Shown: positions 1-8,945 of the stretch, piece after piece
Layout: the number at the start of each line of letters is the position of its first letter
How positions within the stretch are numbered: position 1 is the first letter of the stretch
NCBI RefSeq assembly: GCF_032854445.1
Contig: NW_027018517.1
Span: 1-19,266, forward strand
DNA: 19,266 bases
Direction of reading: 5' to 3'
Origin: Liolophura sinensis
Lineage: Eukaryota; Mollusca; Polyplacophora; Chitonida; Chitonidae
Made by a program: the position numbers and the translations under genes
The notes under the pieces: model-generated
Database searches by the model: none
Seen by the model: only the letters and a program-made list of their open reading frames with translations
What the model was told of the DNA's origin: nothing

Positions 1-551
1 ACGTGTAGAAAAACCACACCATTTGTACATAAAAAACACAAGGTACTTGATACAGTCTGCTGTAAAAAGTACAACTAAACACTGACCCACATTTATAAGG
101 TGCCAAAAGATGCGGAATTGGGCCAGGTATCGGCAGCTGTTGAAAAATTGCCAATTTCCCTGATTTCCATGGAGTAAGAGCCGTTGCTGTGCACGTGATT
201 ATGACATAAATGATCATTCAATTGTCGCTACAGCCAAAAGTATTGGTCGGAGAGCAACGCGGTTTGCACCATTCGATTTCTCGTCACAAAATACGTCGGA
301 TTAGCCTCTTACCAGCAGCACTGGAACAGTTTTTTCCACTTTGCATTTTTGTCTGGTCTTTTTGTTAATTGAAAATCAGGCTACACTGTACTCTGTACAA
401 TCGCGACTGGTCATTTACTATATTCAACTTTTGACTATAAGTTATGTGCCCTTCGGTAGCCCAGAAGACCTGAAATCTTTGGCTAAGCCCATTTAACTCA
501 CCCAGCAATTGCCTTACTTCTAAGTGCAAGACAATCTCAATGTCTTTATCT
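1..551 (+). repeat. Satellite monomer M1 (551 bp)
   Basis: Signature: GTACAT, TTTATAAGG, GGGCCAGGTAT, CCCTGATTT, GCTGTGCACGTG, TTTTTGTCTGG and GAAGACCTG. It matches M16 except for single-base indels after about 330, such as GAAAATCAGG where M16 has GAAATCGG, and ATTTACT where M16 has ATTACT. Start at position 1 is the phase chosen by the window edge. Confidence 0.92.
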
Positions 552-1100
552 ACGTGTAGAAAAACCACACCATTTGTACGTGAAAAACACAAGGTACTTG
601 ATACAGTCTGCTGTAAAAAGTACAACTGAACACTGACCCACATGTATAAGGTGCCAAATGATGCGGAATTGGGCCAGGTATCGGCAGGCTGTTGAAAAAT
701 TGCCAATTTCCCTGGTTTCCATGGAGTAAGAGCCGTTGCTGGGCACGTGATTATGACATAAATGATCATTCAATTGTCACTACAGCCAAAAGTATTGGTC
801 GGAAAGCATCGCGGTTTGCACCATTCAATTTCTCGTCACAAATACGTCGGATTAGCCTCTTACCAGCAGCACTGGAACAGTTTTTCCACTTTTGCATTTT
901 GCCTGGTCTTTTTGTTAATTGAAATCGGCTACACTGTACTCTGTACAATCGCGACTGGTCATTACTATATTCAACTTTTGACTATAAGTTATGTGCCCTT
1001 CGGTAGCCCCAGAAAATCTGAAATCTTTGGGCTAAGCCCATTTAACTCACCCAGCAATTGCCTTACTTCTAAGTGCAAGACAATCTCAATGTCTTTATCT
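552..1100 (+). repeat. Satellite monomer M2 (549 bp)
   Basis: Signature: GTACGTGAAAAAC, CATGTATAAGG, CCAAATGATGC, CGGAAAGCATCGCGG and CCAGAAAATCTG, all private to M2 and M17. Two inserted and two lost bases relative to M17 (for example GGCAGGCTG, and CACAAATACG lacking one A) cancel out, so the length stays 549. Confidence 0.92.
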
Positions 1101-1656
1101 ACGTGTAGAAAAACCACACCATTTGTACGTGATAAACACAAGGTACTTGATACAGTCTGCTGTAAAAAGTACAAACTGAAACACTGACCCACTTCAAGTA
1201 AGGTGCCAAAAGATGCAGAATTGAGCCAGGCATCGGCAGCTGTTGAAAAATTGCAATTATCCCTGGTTTCCATGGACTAAGAGCCGTTGCTGGGCACGTG
1301 ATTATGACATAAATGATCATTCAATTGTCACTACAGCCAAAAGTATTGGTCGGAGAGCAACGCGGTTTGCACCATTCAATTTCTCGTCACAAAATACGTC
1401 GGATTAGCCTCTTACCAGCAGCACTGGAACAGTTTTTCCACTTTTGCATTTTTGCCTGGTCTTTTTGTTAATTGAAATCGGCTTACACTGTACTCTGTAC
1501 AATCGCGATCTGGTCATTACTATATTCCAACTTTTGACTATAAGTTATGTGCCCTTCGGTAGCCCAGAAGACTGAAATCTTTAGGCCAAGCCCATTTAAC
1601 TCACCCAGCAATTGTCTTACTTCTAAGTCCAAGACAATCTCAATTGTCTTTAATCT
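1101..1656 (+). repeat. Satellite monomer M3 (556 bp)
   Basis: Signature: GTACGTGATAAAC, a TTCAGTAAGG-type block, GATGCAGAATTGAGCC and ATGGACTAAG, shared with M18. It is the longest monomer because of scattered small insertions (ACAAACTGAAACAC, TTCAAGTAAGG, GGCTTACAC, CGATCTGG, ATTCCAAC, TAATCTACG), which are probably consensus errors. Confidence 0.9.
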
Positions 1657-2211
1657 ACGTGTAGAAAACCACACCATTTGTACATGAAAAACACAAGGTA
1701 CTTGATACAGTCTGCTGTAAAAAGTACAACTAAACACTGACCCACATTTATAAGGTGCCAAAAGATGCGGAATTGAGCCAGGCATCGGCAGCTGTTGAAA
1801 AATTGCAAATTACCCTGGTTTCCATGGAGTAAGAGCCGTTTGCTCGGGCACGTGAATGTGACATAAATGATCATTCAATTGTCACTACAGCCAAAAGTAT
1901 TGGTCGGAGAGCAACGCGGTTTTGCACCATTCGATTTCTCGTCACAAAAATACGTCGGATTAGCCTCTTACCAGCAGCACTGGAACAGTTTTTATACTTT
2001 TGCATTTTTACCTGGTCTTTTTGTTAATTGAAATCGGCTTCACTGTACTCCTGTACAATCGCGACTGGTCATTACTATATTCAACTTTTGACTATAAGTT
2101 ATGTGCCCTTCGGTAGCCCAGAAGAACCTGAAATCTTTGGGCCAAGCCCATTTAACTCACCCAGCAATTGTCTTACTTCTAAGTGCAAGACAATCTCAAT
2201 GTCTTTATCTT
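1657..2211 (+). repeat. Satellite monomer M4 (555 bp)
   Basis: Signature: GTACATGAAAAAC, TTTATAAGG, AAATTACCCTGG, GTGAATGTGAC, TTTTTATACTTTTGC, TTTTTACCTGG and CGGCTTCACTG, shared with M19. Extra single bases (CCGTTTGCTCGGGC, CGGTTTTGC, ACTCCTGTAC, GAAGAACCTG) are absent from M19. M19 instead has GGTCCCAGAG where M4 has GGTCGGAGAG. Confidence 0.9.
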
Positions 2212-2762
2212 ACGTGTAGAAAAAACCCACACCATTTGTACGTGAAAAACACAAGGTACTTGATACAGTCTGCTGTAAAAAGTACAACTGACCACAGACC
2301 CACATGAATAAGGTGCAAAAAGATGCGGAATTGAGCCAGGCATCGGCAGCTGTTGAAAAATTGCAAATTTCCCTGCTTTCCATGGAGTAAGAGCCGTTGC
2401 TGGGCACGTGATTATGACATAAATGATCATTCAATTGTCGCTACAGCCAAATGTATTGGTCGGAGAGCAACGCGGATTGCACCATTAGATTTCTCGTCAC
2501 AAAATACGTCGGATTAGCCTCTTACCAGCAGCACTGGAACAGTTTTTCCACTTTTGCATTTTTGCCTGGTCTTTTTGTTAATTGAAATCGGCTACACTGT
2601 ACTCTGTACAATCGCGACGGATCATTACTATATTCAACTTTTGACTATAAGTTATGTGCCCTTCGGTAGCCCAGAAGACGTCAAATCTTTGGGCTAAGCC
2701 CATTTAACTCACCCAGCAATTGTCTCACTTCTAAGTCCAAGACAATCTCAATGTCTTTATCT
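2212..2762 (+). repeat. Satellite monomer M5 (551 bp)
   Basis: Signature: TGACCACAGACCCACATGAATAAGG, GTGCAAAAAGATG, CCCTGCTTTCC, CCAAATGTATT, CACCATTAGATTT, CGACGGATCATT and TTGTCTCAC, shared with M20. The last indels of the noisy 5' zone are at about 2211-2227 (TCTTACGTG and AAAAAACCCACACC); the rest of the monomer is in register with M20. Confidence 0.91.
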
Positions 2763-3309
2763 ACGTGTAGAAAAATTACACCATTTGTACATAAAAAAAA
2801 AGGTACTTGATACAGTCTGCTGTAAAAAGTACAACTAAACACTGACCCACATTTATAAGGTGCCAAAAGATGCGGAATTGGGCCAGGCATCGGCAGCTGT
2901 TAAAAAATTGCAAATATCCCTGGTTTCCATGGAGTAAGAGCCGTTGCTGGGCACGTGATTATGACATCAATATTCATTGATTTGTCGCTACAGCCAAAAG
3001 TATTGGTCGGAGAGCAACGCGGTTTGCACCATTCGATTTCTCGTCACAAAATACGTCGGATTAGCCTCTTACCAGCAGCACTGGAACAGTTTTTTCACTT
3101 TTGCATTTTTGCCTGGTCTTTTTGTTAATTGAAATCGGCTACACTGTACTCTGTACAATCGCGACTGGTCATTACTATATTCAACTTTTGACTATAAGTT
3201 ATGTGCCCTTCGGTAGCCCAGAAGACGTCAAATCTTTGGGCTAAGCCCATTTAACTCACCCAGCAATTGCCTTACTTCTAAGTGCAAGACAATCTCAATG
3301 TCTTTATCT
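2763..3309 (+). repeat. Satellite monomer M6 (547 bp)
   Basis: Signature: AAAAATTACACC followed by a run of nine A, which removes two bases and the CAC of other monomers, GTTAAAAAATTGC, and CAATATTCATTGATTTG in place of the AATGATCATT palindrome. It matches M21 and M22; its 3' end (TTGCCTTAC, AAGTGCAAG) agrees with M22 rather than M21. Confidence 0.92.
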
Positions 3310-3858
3310 ACGTGTAGAAAAACCACACCATTTGTACGTGATAAACACAAGGTACTTGATACAGTCTGCTGTAAAAAGTACAACTGAACACTGACTCACT
3401 TCAGTAAGGTGCCAAAAGATGCGGAATTGAGCCAGGCATCGGCAGCTGTTGAAAAATTGCAAATTTCCCAACTTTCCATGGAGTAAGAGCCTTTGCTGGG
3501 CACGTGATTATGACATAAATGATCATTCAATTGTCACTACAGCCAAAAGTATTGGTCGGAGAGCAACGCGGTTTGCACCATTCGATTTCTCGTCACAAAA
3601 TACGTCGGATTAGCCTCTTACCAGCAGCACTGGAACAGTTTTACCACTTTTGCATTTTTACCTGGTCTTTTTGTTAATTGAAATCGGCTACACTGTACTC
3701 TGTACAATCGCGACTGGTCATTACTATATTCAACTTTTGACTATAAGTTATGTGCCCTTCGGTAGCCCAGAAGACCTGAAATTTTTGGGCCAAGCCTATT
3801 TAACTCACCCAGCAATTGTCTTACTTCTAAGTCCAAGACAATCTCAATGTCTTTATCT
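3310..3858 (+). repeat. Satellite monomer M7 (549 bp)
   Basis: Signature: GTACGTGATAAAC, CTGACTCACTTCAGTAAGG, TTTCCCAACTTTCC, GAGCCTTTGCTGG, GTTTTACCACTTTTGC, TTTTTACCTGG and AAATTTTTGGGCC. It matches M23 at the constant 8725-bp offset with no difference seen. Confidence 0.92.
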
Positions 3859-4407
3859 ACGTGTAGAAAAACCACACCATTTGTACGTGAAAAACACAAG
3901 GTACTTGATACAGTCTGCTGTAAAAAGTACAACTGACCACAGGCCCACATGAATAAGATGCCAAAAGATGCGGAATTGGGCCAGGCATCGGCAGCTGTTA
4001 AAAAATTGCAAATATCCCTGGTTTCCATGGAGTAAGAGCCGTTGCTGAGCACGTGATTAAGACATCAATGATCATTCAATTGTCACTACAGCCAAAAGTA
4101 TTGGTCGGAGAGCAACGCGGTTTGCACCATTCGATTTGTCGTCACAAAATACGTCGGATTAGCCTCTTACCAGCAGCACTGGAACAGTTTTTCCACTTTT
4201 GCATTTTTGCCTGGTCTTTTTGTTAATTGAAATCGGCTACACTGTACTCTGTACAATCGCGACTGGTCATTACTATATTCAACTTTTGACTATAAGTTAT
4301 GTGCCCTTCGGTAGCCCAGAAGACGTCAAATCTTTGGGCTAAGCCCATTTAACTCACCCAGCAATTGTCTTACTTCTAAGTGCAAGACAATCCCAATGTC
4401 TTTATCT
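3859..4407 (+). repeat. Satellite monomer M8 (549 bp)
   Basis: Signature: GACCACAGGCCCACATGAATAAGATG, GTTAAAAAATTGC, GCTGAGCACGTGATTAAGAC, CGATTTGTCGTC and CAATCCCAATG. It matches M24 without a difference seen. Its body from about relative position 115 also reappears in M13. Confidence 0.92.
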
Positions 4408-4956
4408 ACGTGTAGAAAAACCACACCATTTGTACGTGAAAAACACAAGGTACTTGATACAGTCTGCTGTAAAAAGTACAACTTAACACTGACCCACTTC
4501 AGTAAGGTGCCAAAAGATGCGGAATTGAGCCAGGCATCGGCAGCTGTTGAAAAATTGCAAATTTCCCTGCTTTCCATGGAGTAAGAGCCGTTGCTGGGCA
4601 CGTGATTATGACATAAATGATCATTCAATTGTCGCTACAGCCAAACGTTTTGGTCGGAGAGCAACGCGGATTGCACCATTAGATTTCTCGTCACAAAATA
4701 CGTCGGATTAGCCTCTTACCAGCAGCACTGGAACAGTTTTTCCACTTTTGCATTTTTGCCTGGTCTTTTTGTTAATTGAAATCGGCTACACTGTACTCTG
4801 TACAATTGCGACTGGTCATTACTATATTCAACTTTTGACTATAAGTTATGTGCCCTTCGGTAGCCCAGAAGACCTGAAATCTTTGGGCTAAGCCCATTTA
4901 ACTCACCCAGCAATTGTCTTACTTCTAAGTCCAAGACAATCTCAATGTCTTTATCT
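4408..4956 (+). repeat. Satellite monomer M9 (549 bp)
   Basis: Signature: CTTAACACTG with TTCAGTAAGG, CCCTGCTTTCC, CCAAACGTTTTGG, CACCATTAGATTT and TACAATTGCGAC. It matches M25 throughout. It shares the CCCTGCTTTCC and ATTAGATTT blocks with M5/M20, so part of it descends from an M5-like copy. Confidence 0.92.
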
Positions 4957-5505
4957 ACGTGTAGAAAAACCACACCATTTGTACATAAAAAACACAAGTT
5001 ACTTGATACAGTCTGCTGTAAAATGTAGAACTGAACACTGACCCACATTTATAAGGTGTCAAAAGATGCGGAATTGAGCCAGGCATCGGCAGCTGTTGAA
5101 AAATTGCAAATTTCTCTGGTTTCCATGGAGTAAGAGTCGTTGCTGTGCACGTGATTATGACATAAATGATCATTCAATTGTCGCTACAGCCAAACGTATT
5201 GGTCGGAGAGCAACGCGGATTGCACCATTCGATTTCTCGTCACAAAATACGTCAGATTAGCCTCTTATCAGCAGCACTGGAACAGTTTTTCCACTTTTGC
5301 ATTTTTGCCTGGTCTTTTTGTTAATTGAAATCGGCTACACTGTACTCAGTACAATCGCGACTGGTCATTACTATATTCAACTTTTGACTATAAGTTATGT
5401 GCCCTTCGGTAGCCCAGAAGACGTCAAATCTTTCGGCTAAGCCCATTTAACTCACCCAGCAATTGTCTTACTTCTCAGTCCAAGACAATCTCAATGTCTT
5501 TATCT
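4957..5505 (+). repeat. Satellite monomer M10 (549 bp)
   Basis: Signature: CAAGTTACTTG, AAAATGTAGAAC, GGTGTCAAAAG, TTTCTCTGG, GAGTCGTTGC, GTCAGATTAG, CTTATCAGC, GTACTCAGTAC and TTCTCAGTCCAAG. Partner M26 differs by CTGGAAAATG for CTGTAAAATG and by TTTGGGCTAAG for TTTCGGCTAAG. The double-stem dyad is broken here on both outer arms. Confidence 0.92.
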
Positions 5506-6054
5506 ACGTGTAGAAAAACCAGACCATTTGTACATGAAAAACACAAGGTACTTGATACAGTCTGCTGTAAAAAGTACAACTGACCACAGACCCACATTTA
5601 TAAAGTGCCACAAGATGCGGAATTGGGCCAGGTATCGGCAGCTGTTGAAAAATTGCCAATTTCCCTGGTTTCCATGGAGTAAGAGCCGTTGCTGGGCACG
5701 TGATTATGACATAAATGATCATTGAATTGTCACTACAGCCAAAAGTATTGGTCGGAGAGCAACGCGGTTTGCACCATTCGATTTCTCGTCACAAAATACG
5801 TCGGATTAGCCTCTTACCAGCAGCACTGGAACAGTTTTTCCACTTTTGCATTTTTGCCTGGTCTTTTTGTTAATTGAAATCGGCTACACTGTACTCTGTA
5901 CAATCGCGAGTGGTCATTACTATATTCAACTTTTGACTATAAGTTATGTGCCCTTCGGTAGCCCAGAAGATCTGAAATCTTTGGGCTAAGCCCATTTAAC
6001 TCACCCAGCAATTGCCTTACTTCTAAGTGCAAGACAATCTCAATGTCTTTATCT
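5506..6054 (+). repeat. Satellite monomer M11 (549 bp)
   Basis: Signature: AAAACCAGACC, GTACATGAAAAAC, GACCACAGACCCAC with TTTATAAAG, GTGCCACAAG, GATCATTGAATTG, CGCGAGTGGTC and GAAGATCTG. Partner M27 differs at ACGTGTTGAAAA for ACGTGTAGAAAA. Confidence 0.92.
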
Positions 6055-6603
6055 ACGTGTAGAAAAACCACACCATTTGTACGTGATAAACACAAGGTAC
6101 TTGATACAATCTGCTGTAAAAAGTACAACTGAACACTGACCCACTTCAGTAAGGTGCCAAAAGATGCAGAATTGAGCCAGGCATCGGCAGCTGTTGAAAA
6201 ATTGCAAATATCCTTGGTTTCCATGGAGTAAGAGCCGTTGCTGGGCACGTGATTATGACATAAATGATCATTCAATTGTCACTACAGCCAAAAGTATTGG
6301 TCGGAGAGCAACGCGGTTTGCACCATTCAATTTCTCGTCACAAAATACGTCGGATTAGCCTCTTACCAGCAGCACTGGAACAGTTTTTCCACTTTTGCAT
6401 TTTTGCCTGGTCTTTTTGTTAATTGAAATCGGCTACACTGTACTCTGTACAATCGCGAGTGGTCATTACTATATTTAACTTTTGACTATAAGTTATGTGC
6501 CCTTCGGTAGCCCAGAAGACCTGAAATCTTTAGGCCAAGCCCATTTAACTCACCCAGCAATTGTCTTACTTATAAGTCCAAGACAATCTCAATGTCTTTA
6601 TCT
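6055..6603 (+). repeat. Satellite monomer M12 (549 bp), HOR core ends inside it
   Basis: Signature: GTACGTGATAAAC, GATACAATCTG, TTCAGTAAGG, GATGCAGAATTG, ATATCCTTGG, CGCGAGTGG and ATATTTAAC, shared with M28. Differences are GATCATTCAATTG (M28 GATCATTGAATTG) and TTTTTGCCTGG (M28 TTTATACCTGG). From about 6532 the two diverge: M12 ends TTAGGCCAAG and CTTATAAGTCCAAG, while M28 ends TTGGGCTAAG, TTTACCTCACC and AAGTGCAAG. Confidence 0.9.
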
Positions 6604-7152
6604 ACGTGTAGAAAAACCACACCATTTGTACATAAAAAACACAAGGTACTTGATACAGTCTGCTGTAAAAAGTACAACTAAACACTGACCCACATTTATA
6701 AGGTGCCAAAAGATGCGGAATTGGGCCAGGCATCGGCAGCTGTTAAAAAATTGCAAATATCCCTGGTTTCCATGGAGTAAGAGCCGTTGCTGAGCACGTG
6801 ATTAAGACATCAATGATCATTCAATTGTCACTACAGCCAAAAGTATTGGTCGGAGAGCAACGCGGTTTGCACCATTCGATTTGTCGTCACAAAATACGTC
6901 GGATTAGCCTCTTACCAGCAGCACTGGAACAGTTTTTCCACTTTTGCATTTTTGCCTGGTCTTTTTGTTAATTGAAATCGGCTACACTGTACTCTGTACA
7001 ATCGCGACTGGTCATTACTATATTCAACTTTTGACTATAAGTTATGTGCCCTTCGGTAGCCCAGAAGACGTCAAATCTTTCGGCTAAGCCCATTTAACTC
7101 ACCCAGCAATTGTCTTACTTCTAAGTCCAAGACAATCTCAATGTCTTTATCT
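6604..7152 (+). repeat. Satellite monomer M13 (549 bp), chimeric
   Basis: The first 110 bases are of the GTACAT / TAAACACTG / TTTATAAGG class. From about 6710 the body is identical to M8 (GTTAAAAAATTGC, GCTGAGCACGTGATTAAGAC, CGATTTGTCGTC). The 3' end has TTTCGGCTAAG as in M10 and M14. It has no counterpart at the same place in copy B. Confidence 0.88.
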
Positions 7153-7674
7153 ACGTGTAGAAAAACCACACCATTTTTACATAAAAAACACAAGGTAATT
7201 GATAGAGTCTGCTGTAAAAAGTACAACTAAACACTGCAAAATTGAGCAAGGTATCGGCAGCTGTTGAAAAATTGCCAATTTCCCTGGTTTCCATGGAGTA
7301 AGAGCCGTTGCTGTGCACGTGATTATGACATAAATGATCATTCAATTGTCGCTACAGCCAAAAGTATTGGTCGGCGAGCAACGCGGTTTGCACCATTCGA
7401 TTTCTCGTCACAAAATACGTCGGATTAGCCTCTTACCAGCAGCACTGGAACAGTTTTTTGCACTTTTGCATTTTTGCCTGGTCTTTTTGTTAATTGAAAT
7501 CGGCTACACTGTACTCTGTACAATCGCGACTGGTCATTACTATATTCAACTTTTGACTGTAAGTTATGTGCCCTTCGGTAGCCCAGAAGACGTCAAATCT
7601 TTCGGCTAAGCCCATTTAACTCACCCAGCAATTGTCTTACTTCTAAGTCCAAGACAATCTCAATGTCTTTATCT
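7153..7674 (+). repeat. Short satellite monomer M14 (522 bp, 28-bp deletion)
   Basis: AACACTG (ending at 7236) runs straight into CAAAATTGAGC, removing 28 bp that in other monomers hold the GACCCAC...TAAGGTGCC block; one added base (GTTTTTTGCAC) gives 522. Other marks are ATTTTTACATAAA, GGTAATTGATAGAG, GGTCGGCGAGC and CTGTAAGTTATG. It is adjacent to M15, which has the same deletion. Confidence 0.92.
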
Positions 7675-8195
7675 ACGTGTAGAAAAACCACACCATTTTT
7701 ACATAAAAAACACAAGGTAATTGATAGAGTCTGCTGTAAAAAGTACAACTAAACACTGCAAAATTGAGCAAGGTATCGGCAGCTGTTGAAAAATTGCCAA
7801 TTTCCCTGGTTTCCATGGAGTAAGAGCCGTTGCTGTGCACGTGATTATGACATAAATGATCATTCAATTGTCGCTACAGCCAAAAGTATTGGTCGGCGAG
7901 CAACGCGGTTTGCACCATTCGATTTCTCGTCACAAAATACGTCGGATTAGCCTCTTACCAGCAGCACTGGAACAGTTTTTCCACTTTTGCATTTTTGCCT
8001 GGTCTTTTTGTTAATTGAAATCGGCTACACAGTACTCCGTACAATCGCGACTGGTCATTACTATATTCAACTTTTGACTATAAGTTATGTGCTTTTCGGT
8101 AGCCCAGAAGACCTGAAACCTTTAGGCCAAGCCCATTTAACTCACCCAGCAATTGTCTTACTTCTAAGTCCAAGACAATCTCAATGTCTTTATCT
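7675..8195 (+). repeat. Short satellite monomer M15 (521 bp, 28-bp deletion), chimeric 3' half
   Basis: The 5' half copies M14, including the 28-bp deletion (junction at 7758), GGTAATTGATAGAG and GGTCGGCGAGC. The 3' half changes to CACAGTACTCCGTAC, GTGCTTTTCGG and GAAACCTTTAGGCC, found otherwise only in M32. M15 therefore looks like a junction between an M14-like and an M32-like monomer. It is the last monomer before the HOR restarts. Confidence 0.92.
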
Positions 8196-8744
8196 ACGTG
8201 TAGAAAAACCACACCATTTGTACATAAAAAACACAAGGTACTTGATACAGTCTGCTGTAAAAAGTACAACTAAACACTGACCCACATTTATAAGGTGCCA
8301 AAAGATGCGGAATTGGGCCAGGTATCGGCAGCTGTTGAAAAATTGCCAATTTCCCTGATTTCCATGGAGTAAGAGCCGTTGCTGTGCACGTGATTATGAC
8401 ATAAATGATCATTCAATTGTCGCTACAGCCAAAAGTATTGGTCGGAGAGCAACGCGGTTTGCACCATTCGATTTCTCGTCACAAAATACGTCGGATTAGC
8501 CTCTTACCAGCAGCACTGGAACAGTTTTTCCACTTTTGCATTTTTGTCTGGTCTTTTTGTTAATTGAAATCGGCTACACTGTACTCTGTACAATCGCGAC
8601 TGGTCATTACTATATTCAACTTTTGACTATAAGTTATGTGCCCTTCGGTAGCCCAGAAGACCTGAAATCTTTGGGCTAAGCCCATTTAACTCACCCAGCA
8701 ATTGCCTTACTTCTAAGTGCAAGACAATCTCAATGTCTTTATCT
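8196..8744 (+). repeat. Satellite monomer M16 (549 bp), partner of M1
   Basis: It has all M1 marks (CCCTGATTT, GCTGTGCACGTG, TTTTTGTCTGG) without M1's indels. It marks the start of HOR copy B. Confidence 0.92.
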
Positions 8745-8786
8745 ACGTGTAGAAAAACCACACCATTTGTACGTGAAAAACACAAG

Positions 8787-8816
8787 GTACTTGATACAGT
8801 CTGCTGTAAAAAGTAC
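8787..8816. repeat. 30-nt double-stem dyad, one per monomer (placed on M17)
   Basis: Outer arms GTACT (8787-8791) and AGTAC (8812-8816) are complementary. Inner arms TACAG (8795-8799) and CTGTA (8804-8808) are complementary. The two stems are separated by three bases on each side (TGA and AAA), with a four-base loop TCTG. The geometry is symmetric. It is intact in most monomers, weakened in M12/M28/M30/M32 (TACAA) and M14/M15 (GTAAT, TAGAG), and broken in M10/M26. It could be a dimeric protein site or a cruciform; no function is shown. Confidence 0.6.
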
Positions 8817-8909
8817 AACTGAACACTGACCCACATGTATAAGGTGCCAAATGATGCGGAATTGGGCCAGGTATCGGCAGCTGTTGAAAAATTGCCAATT
8901 TCCCTGGTT

Positions 8910-8941
8910 TCCATGGAGTAAGAGCCGTTGCTGGGCACGTG
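8910..8941. other. TCCATGGA and CACGTG palindromes (placed on M17)
   Basis: TCCATGGA at 8910-8917 and CACGTG at 8936-8941 are present in nearly all monomers. CACGTG is the core E-box hexamer, but a single hexamer in satellite DNA is weak evidence of factor binding. M4 and M19 keep CACGTG but change what follows (GTGAATGTG), while M18 loses it (GCATGTG). Confidence 0.35.
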
Positions 8942-8945
8942 ATTA

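Larger units (their letters stand above)
330..2230. other. Zone of scattered 1-2 base indels relative to its HOR partner
   Basis: Compared with 8526-10410, this stretch contains about 21 single- or double-base insertions and losses, many in homopolymers. The partner offset drifts from 8195 at the start to 8178 after 2230. Examples are GAAAATCAGG, GGCAGGCTG, ACAAACTGAAACAC, GCTCGGGC, ACTCCTGTAC and AAAAAACCCACACC. Downstream, M6-M12 against M22-M28 show no indel. This is best read as low-accuracy consensus near a contig or read end. Confidence 0.75.
1..8195 (+). repeat. Higher-order repeat copy A (M1-M15)
   Basis: Fifteen monomers. M1-M12 match M16-M20 and M22-M28 one for one in their private variants, for example CCCTGATTT in M1/M16, ATGGACTAAG in M3/M18, GTGAATGTGAC in M4/M19 and CCCAACTTT in M7/M23. 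The match ends near 6531, where M12 reads TTTAGGCCAAG and M28 reads TTTGGGCTAAG. M13-M15 form a tail that copy B lacks. The start is set by the window edge, so the true HOR boundary may lie elsewhere. Confidence 0.85.

Noticed and set aside
8936-8941. CACGTG as a functional E-box
   Set aside because: A lone hexamer in a repeat has no supporting promoter context; kept only as a descriptive motif.
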